Below are positions 18,694 to 27,526 of a stretch of 64,000 nt of DNA, piece by piece. Each line of letters opens with the position of its first letter. Position 1 is the stretch's first letter. Source of the DNA: Demequina sp. NBRC 110053. Its GTDB lineage: Bacteria > Actinomycetota > Actinomycetes > Actinomycetales > Demequinaceae. The DNA is taken from contig NZ_BBRJ01000003.1 of the NCBI RefSeq assembly GCF_002090095.1, positions 372,001-436,000 of the forward strand. The letters run 5' to 3'. A program made the translations under genes and the position numbers. The notes under the pieces were generated by a model. It did no database searches. It was not told the origin of the DNA and saw only the letters and a list, made by a program, of their open reading frames with translations.

Positions 18694-19980
18694 ATGTCCA
18701 CCAAGGCACCCGCCGGCTCGCGATGGCGACCGCGCGCAGAGATGACGACGCGCGGCACCGGCATGCTCGCGTGCGGGATCGTCGTGGCCGGCCTCGGCGT
18801 CGGACTGTCCACCCCGGTCCTCGTGCACATCGGCGTCGCGATGACATGCGCCGTGGTCGTCGCGTGGATCTGGGTGGTGCTGGCCGTCGACTCGTTCATG
18901 CGCACGTTCCCCCTCGCGCGCCGCACGGTGTCCCCTCACCCCTTGACCGCGGGCCGCGGCGGGACCGTGAGCGTCACGATCGAGGCGGCGCGCTCTCGCG
19001 CACGCACCCGCCGGTCCCTCGCCGAGCACCTCGACATCAGGGAGCAGGCCTCGGCCGAGCTCACCGGCGGCCTGGGCACCAAGGCGACCGTGAGACGCGA
19101 GCCCGGCAGGCTCGAGCTCATGTACGCCGTCCACCCCGTCAGGCGAGGGCGGTGGCCACTGGGCCCCTCGCTCGTCCGCAGCGCCGACCCCTTCGGCATG
19201 TTCCAGTCCAACACCCCGGTCGGAGACCCGCAGCTCGTGCCGGTCTGGCCTGCGGTGGTGGACCTGTCCGCCACCGCAGGGGCGCTGATGGGTCACGCCG
19301 ACCGCATCGTCCTGGGCGCCAGGACGCCCTCCCCCGACGACGCGTCGCTGCGCGACTATCGCGAGGGCGACGACATGCGGCGCGTGCACTGGGCGAGCTC
19401 CGCGCGCCGCGGCACCATGCTCGTGCGCTCCGACGAGCGCGCCGGCCGGCGACCGGCGTCGGTCATCCTCGATCCCCCACGCGACCCCGTCGCGCTCGAG
19501 TGGGCGATCTCCGCGGCCGCTTCGATCGCGCTGTCCGTGCTCGACTCCGGCCACCCGGTGCGCATGGTCGGCGGAGGGCTCGACCCCGCTGCGATCCGCC
19601 ACCTGGGAGATCGAGGATCCGAGGCGGCCAGGGTCGACCTGCTCAATCAGACCATCGACCTGCGCGCGCCGCTGTCGCGCGCCGCCGCGACCACCGCCGT
19701 CGTCAGGGCCGCCTCCCTCACCGGCGAGGACTCGGCGCAGGGCGAGGTGATCGTCGCCGTGGTCGACCCGCTCGAGAAGGCCGCCCTCGACGCCCTGTCG
19801 CCCCTGGGCGACACCGGACGCTCGTGGGCCCTGGTCCGAGCCGACGGTCACCTCGAGGAGGATGCTCGCGCGACCGTGCGCGCGCTGCGCCGCTCGGGCT
19901 GGCGGGCCTCCACCGTCTCGTCGTCGGACGACCTCGAGGAGCTGTGGACGCGCATGCTCACGGCAGGAGACATCGCGTGA
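18694..19980 (+). CDS. DUF58 domain-containing membrane protein
   Basis: This 428-residue protein has two N-terminal membrane helices (residues of about 24-60, including MLACGIVVAGLGVGLS and AVVVAWIWVVLAV), a beta-rich region and the DUF58 domain. Its core reads PDDASLRDYREGDDMRRVHW followed by ASSARRGTMLVR. DUF58 proteins have a vWA-like fold and are obligate neighbours of MoxR ATPases; the exact activity is unknown. It overlaps the following transglutaminase gene by 4 bases (GTGA), so both are likely made together. Confidence 0.93.
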   Translation: MSTKAPAGSRWRPRAEMTTRGTGMLACGIVVAGLGVGLSTPVLVHIGVAMTCAVVVAWIWVVLAVDSFMRTFPLARRTVSPHPLTAGRGGTVSVTIEAARSRARTRRSLAEHLDIREQASAELTGGLGTKATVRREPGRLELMYAVHPVRRGRWPLGPSLVRSADPFGMFQSNTPVGDPQLVPVWPAVVDLSATAGALMGHADRIVLGARTPSPDDASLRDYREGDDMRRVHWASSARRGTMLVRSDERAGRRPASVILDPPRDPVALEWAISAAASIALSVLDSGHPVRMVGGGLDPAAIRHLGDRGSEAARVDLLNQTIDLRAPLSRAAATTAVVRAASLTGEDSAQGEVIVAVVDPLEKAALDALSPLGDTGRSWALVRADGHLEEDARATVRALRRSGWRASTVSSSDDLEELWTRMLTAGDIA

Positions 19981-22154
19981 GGACCGGCGCACCTGGACGC
20001 TCGCCGTGGCTGGCCACGCCACTGATCGCGGGCGCCACGTTCCTGGGACTCTACGGGCTGTCGACCATGCTCGAGATGGGACTGTGGATGCGGTCCGTCG
20101 CGACGGTCCTCATCGTCGCGGCCGCCGCCGCGATCATCACGCGCCTGCTGTCGCACTCGCGCACGCTGCCCACCGTGGTCGCGGCGCTCGCGGCGGTGAT
20201 CGTGATGGTGCCGCTCTTCGCGCGCGGTGAGGACGGCAGTCGCCACATCCTGCCGACGCCGGGCGCGCTCGGCGACCTGGGAGTCGCCTTGCGCGATGGC
20301 GTCGACTACGCGGCCGCGACCGTCGCGCCTGCGCCGGCGTCGCTCGCGCTGACCGCGCTCATCACCGCGGGCGCGGTCGCGATGTTCCTCTTCGCCGAGC
20401 ACCTCGCCGTATCGTGGCGTGCGACCGCCACCGCCGGCCTGGTGCTGCTGCTGCCGTGGCTCCCCGCCGTCGTCTTCCAGCATCGGGTGCCGAGCGCGGC
20501 GCTGCTGGCCGCCATCGTGTGCTGGCTGCTCGCACTGGCGTTCACTCGTCGCGGGGCACCGACGGACCGGCGCGTTCCCATCGCAGGTGCCGTCGCCGCC
20601 ACCGTCGCGACCATGGCGGCGGCGCTGGTAGTCGTGCCGACAGCCATGGGAGGCAACGGCTGGGGGATGATCCCCCGGATCGACGCGCCGGCGTCGCTGC
20701 AGACGGCCACGCGCCTGAACCTCGCGCTCGACCTGCGCACCTCGCTGACGACGAACTCGACCACGCCCGTCATCACCTACTCCACCTCGGGCGGCCAGGT
20801 CGAAGCGCTGCGCGTCTACGCGCTCACCGACTTCAACGGCGTCGAGTGGGACCGCGAGGTCACCGACCTCCCGGGGTCCTCCGCCTCCTCCGGACTGCTG
20901 TGGTCGGAGACCGTGCCCGACTGGGAGGAGCTCAGCCGCGAGCGCATCGACATCCAGGTGCTGAACCTCATCGAGTCCAACCTGCCGCTGCCACCCTCGC
21001 CTCGCACCGTCGACATCGACGGCCCCTGGTACTACGACCACGACCGCGACGAGGTCGTGGGAGACGGCGTCTCCACCGCCAACCTGCAGTACTCCGTGGT
21101 GACCGCGGACGACTACACCTCGCCTGACGAGCTGCGCGACGCTCAGCCCGCGATCAGAGCCGGCGGGGACCCCACCGACCCGCGATACGTCACCGTCTCG
21201 CCCGCGATCGACTCGGGCCGCGTCGCGGATCTGACCGCCGAGGTGACAGGCGACGCCACGACTCGCTATGACCAGGCGGTCGCCATCCAGGACTTCCTGC
21301 GCAACACGAGCGAGTTCACCTATGACACCTCGGTGAGCCCGTCGGGCGGGGACGCGGTGTCGACGTTCCTCGAGGACCGGACGGGCTACTGCGTGCAGTT
21401 CGGGACCACCATGGTGGTGATGGCGCGCACTCTCGACATTCCTGCGCGCCTCGCGGTGGGGTTCCTCGGGGGCGAGGCGACCACGTCGAGCACGTTCGTC
21501 GTCGAGGGCGGAGACGCGCACGTGTGGCCGGAGCTGTGGTTCCCGGGAGAGGGCTGGGTGCGCTTCGAGCCCACCCCGGCAGTCCAGACCGGGCCGCCGC
21601 CCTCGTACGCGGATCCGTACCTCAACGCGCCGTCCGACGGTGAGCAGGCTCCGCGCGGTCCGACCACCGCCGCACCCCAGCAAATGCCCGAGGACATGCT
21701 GCCCGCCCCGGCGCAGCCCACGCCCGGCCAGGCGGCGGCGCAGGACGACGGCGTCCCGCTGTGGGTGCCGGTCGGCATCGCGCTGCTGCTCGTCACCGCG
21801 GGCGTGCTCGCCTGGTGGTGGCGAGCCCGCGGAGGCTCTCGCCTATCCTCGGCGGCGAGTGCCGAGCAGGTGTGGGAGAGGCTCAGAGCCGAGCTGCCTG
21901 AGCCCCTGCAGTGGCCCGCCTCTCTCACGCCCTATGAGGCGGCCGAGCACGCCGAGAGCGGCATGCGGGTGATCGGCGACGGGCTGTCGGGGGGCGCTCG
22001 GGAGGCGCTGACGAGACTGGCCCATGCCGTCGCGGACGCGCGCTATGCGCCGGAGGGCACGTCGGCGGACGTCGCGACGCTGCGAGGCTGGGCCTCGGCC
22101 GTCGCGGAGGAGGCTCACGCGGCGGCCAAGGCCGAACGGGCTGGCGTTCGGTGA
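19977..22154 (+). CDS. Transglutaminase-like (TgpA type) membrane protein
   Basis: The 725-residue product has about six N-terminal membrane helices, an extracytoplasmic domain, a transglutaminase-like core, and a last helix (LWVPVGIALLLVTAGVLAWWW) before a cytoplasmic tail. The catalytic Cys is in DRTGYCVQFGTTMVVMAR (about residue 470) and the His in EGGDAHVWPELWFP (about 512). The third position is in GWVRFEPTP, where Glu stands in the place of the usual Asp. Together with MoxR and DUF58 it forms a common actinobacterial membrane module. A role in protein or cell-envelope processing is inferred. The GTG start follows AGGAG and overlaps the DUF58 stop. Confidence 0.92.
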   Translation: MRTGAPGRSPWLATPLIAGATFLGLYGLSTMLEMGLWMRSVATVLIVAAAAAIITRLLSHSRTLPTVVAALAAVIVMVPLFARGEDGSRHILPTPGALGDLGVALRDGVDYAAATVAPAPASLALTALITAGAVAMFLFAEHLAVSWRATATAGLVLLLPWLPAVVFQHRVPSAALLAAIVCWLLALAFTRRGAPTDRRVPIAGAVAATVATMAAALVVVPTAMGGNGWGMIPRIDAPASLQTATRLNLALDLRTSLTTNSTTPVITYSTSGGQVEALRVYALTDFNGVEWDREVTDLPGSSASSGLLWSETVPDWEELSRERIDIQVLNLIESNLPLPPSPRTVDIDGPWYYDHDRDEVVGDGVSTANLQYSVVTADDYTSPDELRDAQPAIRAGGDPTDPRYVTVSPAIDSGRVADLTAEVTGDATTRYDQAVAIQDFLRNTSEFTYDTSVSPSGGDAVSTFLEDRTGYCVQFGTTMVVMARTLDIPARLAVGFLGGEATTSSTFVVEGGDAHVWPELWFPGEGWVRFEPTPAVQTGPPPSYADPYLNAPSDGEQAPRGPTTAAPQQMPEDMLPAPAQPTPGQAAAQDDGVPLWVPVGIALLLVTAGVLAWWWRARGGSRLSSAASAEQVWERLRAELPEPLQWPASLTPYEAAEHAESGMRVIGDGLSGGAREALTRLAHAVADARYAPEGTSADVATLRGWASAVAEEAHAAAKAERAGVR

Positions 22155-22274
22155 CGAGGAGCCGACTGTCCGCGCTCTCAACGGCGCGGCTCACGCACGG
22201 CGAGCCTGGCTCGCGCGCATGGGCTCACCGCCATCGCGGTGCCCGGGCGAGGCCAGGTCAGCGCCCGCCGTCGC

Positions 22275-22661
22275 TCAGAAGTCGCCGTTCTCCCGACGAC
22301 GCTCGAACCGCTCCTCCATGCGCTGCATGAAGGGCTTGCGCGCCGAACGCTGGCGCTGAGACGCGCTCGATGCGGGGCGCGGCGCGTCCTTCGACACGGG
22401 GACGGGCTTCTTGCGCGGCGCGAGCAGCGCCCACAGCGCGACGCCCACCATGATCGCGAAGCCCAGGATGCCGACGATCGGGAGCTGCGTCATCACACCG
22501 ACGACGACGACGGTGAGGCCCACGACAACGCCGGCGATCGCGCCGATCACCCGCGCGGGCGTCCGGGGCCCGCGCGACATCGCGCGATGCAGCGAGGGAT
22601 CCTGCCCGAGATCCTGCTCGAGCTGGTCCAGCACGCGCTGCTCATACTCCGACAGCGGCAT
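22275..22661 (-). CDS. DUF3040 membrane protein
   Basis: This is a 128-residue actinobacterial protein of unknown function. The N-terminus MPLSEYEQRVLDQLEQDL is the DUF3040 signature. Two membrane helices follow (residues of about 37-55 and 60-80), and the tail is basic, Arg/Ser-rich and presumably cytoplasmic. GGGAGG precedes the ATG. Genes of this family commonly lie near the dcw cluster and mraZ, which fits here. A promoter is visible upstream. Confidence 0.92.
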   Translation of the reverse strand: MPLSEYEQRVLDQLEQDLGQDPSLHRAMSRGPRTPARVIGAIAGVVVGLTVVVVGVMTQLPIVGILGFAIMVGVALWALLAPRKKPVPVSKDAPRPASSASQRQRSARKPFMQRMEERFERRRENGDF

Positions 22662-22694
22662 GGCGACCTCCCTATCAACGCCTCGGACGAATGG

Positions 22695-22723
22695 TACCTA
22701 GTCTAGTTCCAACTGACCGTCAA
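22695..22723 (-). promoter_or_regulatory. Candidate promoter of the DUF3040 gene
   Basis: On the minus strand TTGACG (22718-22723) is followed after 17 bases by TAGGTA (22695-22700). The DUF3040 start is 34 bases further. The same 93-base gap must also drive the divergent spermidine-synthase-like gene. Confidence 0.55.
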
Positions 22724-22754
22724 GCACTACCCAGAAGCGACCAGGAGGCTGCGC

Positions 22755-23531
22755 ATGGCCCGCCGCCCGTCCGACGCACTCATCGCGCTCCACGTCCCAC
22801 GGGACACCGACCTCCCGATCGCCACCGGCACGGTGCGGCTGATGGACGATCCAGACGGGTCAACGTCCGTATGGGTCAATGGAGTTCCCAGCTCGTCGAT
22901 GCGGGCGGATCCGAGCGTGCTCGACTTCGAGTACATGCGGCACTTCGCGGCGGCGATCGCCTCCTGGGGGCCTCCACCCCGCATGCTCGCGCTGCACGTC
23001 GGAGCAGGCGTCTGCACCATGGCGCGCCACCTCTCGCACGCGTACCCTGACTCGCGCCACATCGCCGTCGACATCGATGCGTCGCTCCCGGAGCTCGCCC
23101 GCGCGTGGTGGGACCTTCCCCGCTCTCCCCAGCTGCGCGTGCGCTCGCAGGATGGCCTGGCCGCCGTCGCCGAGCGCCACGACGACTCGCTCGACCTGAT
23201 CCTGCGGGATGCCTTCGCGGGCGATGCGACGCCGACCTCGCTCGCCGACGACGCGTGGTGGGCGCACGCCCGGCGCGCGCTCCGACCCGGCGGCCTCGTG
23301 GTCGCCAACGTCAAGACCGCCCCCGGCCTCGCCACCCACCGACCGGACGCCCTCGCGGCGCGGTCGGTGTTCTCCAGCGTGGTCGCGGTTGGCGAGGGGG
23401 CCGTCCTCAAGGGCCGGCGCCGCGGCAACGCCGTCCTCGTCGCTGGCGAGGGGCTCGACGTCGACGCCCTGCGCCGGTACGCCGCCTCGGCGCCCCTGCC
23501 GACCAGCGTCTCCCCCGACTGGCCGCGATAG
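22755..23531 (+). CDS. Spermidine-synthase-like SAM-dependent methyltransferase fold protein
   Basis: The 258-residue protein has a Rossmann core similar to spermidine synthases: MLALHVGAGVCTMARHLSHA (glycine-rich loop), HIAVDIDASLPELAR (acidic ribose-binding position) and DSLDLILRDAFAGDATP, followed by LRPGGLVVANV. The residues that bind polyamine in true SpeE are not evident, and many actinobacteria encode such orphan proteins. I therefore call the fold, not polyamine synthesis. A CAGGAGG ribosome binding site precedes the ATG. It is divergent from DUF3040 and convergent with cspA. Confidence 0.82.
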   Translation: MARRPSDALIALHVPRDTDLPIATGTVRLMDDPDGSTSVWVNGVPSSSMRADPSVLDFEYMRHFAAAIASWGPPPRMLALHVGAGVCTMARHLSHAYPDSRHIAVDIDASLPELARAWWDLPRSPQLRVRSQDGLAAVAERHDDSLDLILRDAFAGDATPTSLADDAWWAHARRALRPGGLVVANVKTAPGLATHRPDALAARSVFSSVVAVGEGAVLKGRRRGNAVLVAGEGLDVDALRRYAASAPLPTSVSPDWPR

Positions 23532-23571
23532 GACGACGTGCCAGCCGGCGCATCGGCCCGCCTGAGGTGCA

Positions 23572-23632
23572 CGAGTGGGGTCCCACTCGCTCGTCTCAGC
23601 GCTGAGATGCGCGAAGGGGGCCCCACTCGCGC
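23572..23632. repeat. Pair of GGG/CCC-core palindromes between convergent genes
   Basis: 23572-23589 has arms CGAGTGGG / CCCACTCG around GT. 23609-23632 has arms GCGCGAAGGGGG / CCCCACTCGCGC with two mismatches. Between them lies a perfect 12-base palindrome CTCAGCGCTGAG (23595-23606). The design matches the pair inside murC, with different bases in the arms but pairing kept. It sits between the convergent spermidine-synthase-like and cspA genes. Confidence 0.7.
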
Positions 23633-23653
23633 GTGAAGAGGGGCGGACATGCG

Positions 23654-23689
23654 AGAAGGCCGCCACCCGGTGAGGGGTGACGGCCTTCT
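23654..23689. terminator. Hairpin terminator, probably for cspA and usable in both directions
   Basis: Arms AGAAGGCCG.CACCC (23654 onward) and GGGGTG.CGGCCTTCT (to 23689) form a long G+C-rich stem with one mismatch. It lies about 22 bases past the cspA stop, between convergent genes. There is no long U tract, as is usual in high-G+C Actinobacteria. Confidence 0.75.
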
Positions 23690-23710
23690 ACGTTAGAAGC
23701 CTGATTCGGC

Positions 23711-23914
23711 TCAGAGGGGGCGAACCGCCTCCGCCTGGGGGCCCTTGGGGCCCTCGGTCACCTCGAACTCAACGCGCTGCGCCTCCTCGAGGGACTTGTA
23801 GCCGTCGGACTCGATCGCCGAGTAGTGGACGAAGACGTCGGCGCCGCCGCCGTCCTGCGCGATGAAGCCGTAGCCCTTCTCAGCGTTGAACCACTTCACA
23901 GATCCCTGTGCCAT
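23711..23914 (-). CDS. cspA: Cold-shock protein (CspA family)
   Basis: This is a 67-residue single cold-shock domain that binds single-stranded nucleic acid and acts as an RNA chaperone. The start [20 protein letters not shown] contains RNP1 (KGYGFI), and DVFVHYSAI contains RNP2. GAAAAGGAAAC lies just before the ATG. A G+C-rich hairpin in the leader (23949-23971) and a strong terminator downstream suggest an independent, well-transcribed gene. Confidence 0.97.
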   Translation of the reverse strand: MAQGSVKWFNAEKGYGFIAQDGGGADVFVHYSAIESDGYKSLEEAQRVEFEVTEGPKGPQAEAVRPL

Positions 23915-23948
23915 GCATGTTTCCTTTTCTTACTGCCCGGGTGACGGG

Positions 23949-23971
23949 AAGCGAGACACCGTGTCCCGCTT
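23949..23971 (-). promoter_or_regulatory. Hairpin in the cspA leader
   Basis: Arms AAGCGAGACAC and GTGTCCCGCTT pair around a single C with one mismatch, about 35-57 bases upstream of the cspA start codon. Leaders of csp genes are often structured and temperature-sensitive; whether this one is regulatory is inference. Confidence 0.45.
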
Positions 23972-24055
23972 GTCGCCGCAATGCTTTGGTCCCGGGCCCA
24001 TGCAGGCCGGTTCATGCACACTACGTATCTGCAACCACCTCAAGTGTGGCACGGA

Positions 24056-24979
24056 TTACGGTCCAGGGGGAGAGTCTCCGCGCTGTTGCTGCAGGAATCG
24101 CTCGAATTCGGCGCCCAGCTCCTCGGCCGACGGCAGCGGTCCGTCGACCTGAATCCCGGACTCGCGCTGCTCGACGAAGGCGTCGTACTGCTCCTCGAGC
24201 TGGGCCACGAGCGCCTGGACCTCGTCGCTCTCCGCGGCCTGCCGGGTGATCTCCTCCTGCGCCCGCGCGGCCTCGTCGTCGAGCGCATCGGTCGACAGCG
24301 CGAGACCCGAGATGTCCTCGATGGCCTCCATCGCCTTCTGCGCCGCCTGAGGGTACGGCGACTGAGCGAGGTAGTGCGGCACATGCACCGCCACGTTGAT
24401 CGCGGGCAGGCCCCACTGACCGAACCGGTACTCCATGAGGTTCTGCGCGCTCGCGGGCACGCTGACGGTCCCGAAGAGGCTCGGCGCGTCCGGCAGCAGC
24501 TCCTGCGCCGTGCCGTGGATGGTCGCCGTGAGCGGGCGAGTGTGGGGCGCCGCCATGGGGATGCCGTGGGTGCCGAGGGTCAGCCCGATGCCCATCCGAT
24601 CCACGATGCCGCGGACGGCGCGGATGTAGCCCTCCCAGCGGATGTCGGGCTCGAACCCGTGCAGCAGCAGGAACGGCGTGCCGTCCGCGTCGCTCACCAG
24701 GTCGAGATCCAGGTGCGGCTCGTCATAGTCCGTCCACTCGTTCACCGAGAACGTCATCTCGGGCCGGCGCGAGCGGTAGTCGAGCAGCTGATCGATGTCG
24801 AAGCTCGCGACGCGCACCGGGTCGCTCTCCTCGAGAATGTGCTGCGCGACCAGCAGGCCCGCGCGCCCCGCGTCGATGAAGCCGCGCAGCGAGTGCATCA
24901 GCACCGCGCCTTCCTGGGGTGCGACGGCGGCCCACGCCTCCACGCCTTCGGCGTTCCAGCTCACGAATGGTGTGTCCAT
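24056..24979 (-). CDS. PAC2 family protein
   Basis: The 307-residue protein matches the PAC2 (proteasome assembly chaperone 2-like) family, common in Actinobacteria. Visible family features are FIDAGRAGLLVAQHILEE near the N-terminus, DYRSRRPEMTF, FLLLHGFEPDIRWEGY and GLTLGTHGIPMAAPHTRP. The C-terminal 80 residues form a long, charged helical region (EEITRQAAESDEVQALVAQL). Function in bacteria is not established. It is divergent from helD. The gene ends in TAA, which is rare in this window. Confidence 0.9.
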   Translation of the reverse strand: MDTPFVSWNAEGVEAWAAVAPQEGAVLMHSLRGFIDAGRAGLLVAQHILEESDPVRVASFDIDQLLDYRSRRPEMTFSVNEWTDYDEPHLDLDLVSDADGTPFLLLHGFEPDIRWEGYIRAVRGIVDRMGIGLTLGTHGIPMAAPHTRPLTATIHGTAQELLPDAPSLFGTVSVPASAQNLMEYRFGQWGLPAINVAVHVPHYLAQSPYPQAAQKAMEAIEDISGLALSTDALDDEAARAQEEITRQAAESDEVQALVAQLEEQYDAFVEQRESGIQVDGPLPSAEELGAEFERFLQQQRGDSPPGP

Positions 24980-25168
24980 GGTCCTGCCATCGTCTCACGG
25001 CGGTCCCCGCCCGCTGAGCCGTTGCGGGGCGGTCACGCTCTACGCGAAATGCCCGTCGAGCCGATGCGCGGGTCGGGTCCGTCACTGGTGGTAGCGATCG
25101 CGCGCGGAGACGGGGATAATGGAGGACTGCCTCGGACAGGACTCCCCGGGGCGCCGAAGGGTAGACGT

Positions 25169-27382
25169 ATGCAAGACGACCGCACCCTGGCCGCCGAGCG
25201 CCGTGGCCTGGATGCCGAGCAGCACGTCGTCGACGGGCTGTACTCGCGACTGGACGAGCTGCGAGACGAGGCTGCGCGCCGCCTGGGCGAGGTGCGCCGC
25301 GAAGGCCCCTCGGGCTCGCCGCAGAACCGCTCCGAGCGTGATGCGTTCGCGACGCTGTACGAAGACCGCATCATGCAGCTCGACGCGGTCGAGGATCGGC
25401 TGTGCTTCGGTCGCCTCGACATGAGCGACGGCGAGCGCTTCTACGTGGGCCGCATCGGCCTGTCGGACGCTGATCACGCTCCCCTGCTCACGGACTGGCG
25501 CGCGCCAGCGGCGCAGCACTTCTACTCGGCGACGGCCGCGAACCCCGGTGGCGTGGTCAACCGCCGCCACCTCACCACTCGCGGACGCACGGTGGTCGCC
25601 GTCGAGGACGACGTGCTGGACGTCGAGCGACTGCGCGAGGCCGGCCTCGACGAGGGCCTGGCAGGCGAGGGCGCGCTGCTGGCCGCGCTCGGAGCGCGCC
25701 GCACCGGCCGCATGGGCGACATCGTCGCGACCATCCAGGCCGAGCAGGACGATGTGATCCGCGCGCCGATGACGGGCGCGCTCGTGGTCCAGGGCGGTCC
25801 CGGCACCGGCAAGACGGCGGTGGCGCTGCACCGCGCCGCGTTCCTGCTCTACCACCACCGCGAGCAGCTGGAGCGGCGCGGAGTGCTGCTCATCGGCCCG
25901 TCGCGCGACTTCCTGCGCTACATCGATCACGTGCTGCCGTCCCTGGGCGAGACCGGCGCGGTGTCGACCACGCTCGCCGGGCTGGTCCAGGGCGTGCGCG
26001 TCACAGGTGAGGAGTCCGATGCGGTGGCCTCCATCAAGGGACGCACCGAGATGGCGGCGGTGATCAAGGCCGCCGTCCGCGAGCGCCAGCGAGCGCCGCG
26101 TCGCGACCAGGAGATCCGCGTCGACGGCAGGCCCGTGGTGATCCGCCGCGCGGACATCAAGGATGCTCAGGCCCGCGCGCGCCGTGATGGCAAGCCGCAC
26201 AACCAGGCGAGGGCCGTCTTCGCGAAGGACATGATCTCCCGTCTCACGGCGCAGCTCATGGAGCAGCTCGACGGCCTGGGCGACGCCGACGATCGCGTGC
26301 AGCTCGAGCGCGACGTGCGCGACAACAAGACCATCCGCATCGCGCTCAACCTGTGCTGGCTGCCCGTGAGCCCTGCGCAACTGCTGCGGGACCTGTTCTC
26401 CAAGGCCCATCTGCTGGACCACGCCGCCGCGGCGATGCCTCGCCGCGAGCGCGACCTCCTGCTGCGGCCGGCGTCCGCGCCGTTCACCGAGGCGGACATC
26501 CCGCTGCTCGACGAGGCCGCGGAGCTGCTGGGCGACATGCCAGGCGATGCGCCGCGCGCGTCCACCATCGAGGCCACCGACGAGGAGCTCGCCTACGCGC
26601 AGGACGTGCTCGACACCTTCGGCGGCGACGGCATGGTGTCAGCGGAGTCGCTCGCGGCCCGCATGCGCGGCGGCGAGGCGCGGCTGTCCGTCGCCGAGCG
26701 CGCCATCCGCGACCGCACCTGGACGTATGGCCACGTGGTGGTCGACGAGGCGCAGGAGCTGTCCCCGATGGCCTGGCGCATGCTGCTGCGGCGCTGCCCC
26801 ACGCGCTCCTTCACCATCGTGGGCGACGTCGCCCAGGTGGCCTCCCCCGCCGGCACCCGCTGGTGGCCGGAGGCGATGGACCCCGTGTTCGGCGACACCT
26901 GGACGCAGCGCGAGCTCACCATCTCCTACCGCATCCCCGCCGCCGTGGCCGAGGCTGCGCAGGCGTTCGCGACGGGGGCGCAGCTGCCCGTCAGCGAGCT
27001 GCGTGCGGCGCGGGAGCTGGACGACGCCGTCGCGGTGACCCGCGTGGACGGCGCCGATGCGCTGGTCGCAGCCGCAGCACAGGTGGCACGGCGGCACGCG
27101 GCCGCGATGGCCGACGACGAGGGTGGCCTGGTGGCGGTGATCGTGCCGGACGGCATGCTCGACACTGCACGCGCCGCGATCGTCGCGTCCGAGGTCGAGG
27201 GCACCGCGGTGGAGGTGCACTCCGCGCGCGAGACCAAGGGCCTCGAGTTCGACGTGGCCATCGTCGTGGAGCCGGCCGCCATCGCCGCGGCACGCGCTGG
27301 CGACCTGTACGTCGCCCTCACCCGCCCCACGCGCCGGCTCGAGATCATCCACGCAGCCCCGCTGCCAGACGGCCTGGCCTGA
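25169..27382 (+). CDS. helD: HelD-like RNA polymerase-associated helicase (UvrD/SF1 type)
   Basis: HelD proteins are SF1-like ATPases that remodel or recycle RNA polymerase; some actinobacterial members (HelR) protect against rifamycins. The 737-residue protein has a long coiled-coil N-terminal arm (residues 1-75). The domain YVGRIGLSDADHAPLLTDWR, typical of HelD, follows. Walker A is in VVQGGPGTGKTAVALHRAA (about residue 210), DEAQ in YGHVVVDEAQELSPMAW (about 524), and SYRIP and the C-terminal ETKGLEFDVAIVVEP close the helicase core. The ATG at 25169 follows GAAGGG. GGATAAT at 25114-25120 could be a -10 element. Confidence 0.92.
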   Translation: MQDDRTLAAERRGLDAEQHVVDGLYSRLDELRDEAARRLGEVRREGPSGSPQNRSERDAFATLYEDRIMQLDAVEDRLCFGRLDMSDGERFYVGRIGLSDADHAPLLTDWRAPAAQHFYSATAANPGGVVNRRHLTTRGRTVVAVEDDVLDVERLREAGLDEGLAGEGALLAALGARRTGRMGDIVATIQAEQDDVIRAPMTGALVVQGGPGTGKTAVALHRAAFLLYHHREQLERRGVLLIGPSRDFLRYIDHVLPSLGETGAVSTTLAGLVQGVRVTGEESDAVASIKGRTEMAAVIKAAVRERQRAPRRDQEIRVDGRPVVIRRADIKDAQARARRDGKPHNQARAVFAKDMISRLTAQLMEQLDGLGDADDRVQLERDVRDNKTIRIALNLCWLPVSPAQLLRDLFSKAHLLDHAAAAMPRRERDLLLRPASAPFTEADIPLLDEAAELLGDMPGDAPRASTIEATDEELAYAQDVLDTFGGDGMVSAESLAARMRGGEARLSVAERAIRDRTWTYGHVVVDEAQELSPMAWRMLLRRCPTRSFTIVGDVAQVASPAGTRWWPEAMDPVFGDTWTQRELTISYRIPAAVAEAAQAFATGAQLPVSELRAARELDDAVAVTRVDGADALVAAAAQVARRHAAAMADDEGGLVAVIVPDGMLDTARAAIVASEVEGTAVEVHSARETKGLEFDVAIVVEPAAIAAARAGDLYVALTRPTRRLEIIHAAPLPDGLA

Positions 27383-27491
27383 CCTCTTCCGCCGCACGAG
27401 ACCCCGCCAGCGCATCGGCTCTCACGAGGCCACGTCGCTCACGCAGGCCACGCCGTGGCGCGAGCCGCCCCGAGAGTTGGTAGCAGCACGT

Positions 27492-27526
27492 GAAGTGCGA
27501 GAGACTATGCGCCGTGCGCGCACTTC
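27492..27526. repeat. Inverted repeat spanning the serA start
   Basis: GAAGTGCG (27492-27499) and CGCACTTC (27519-27526) are perfect complements separated by 19 bases that include the chosen GTG start codon (27514). It could act as an operator or as an mRNA hairpin masking the start. Confidence 0.5.

Noticed and set aside
25115..25120. GATAAT before helD as a firm promoter
   Set aside because: It lies 49 bases upstream of the start and no -35 hexamer is present at 16-18 bases; kept only as a remark in the gene entry.
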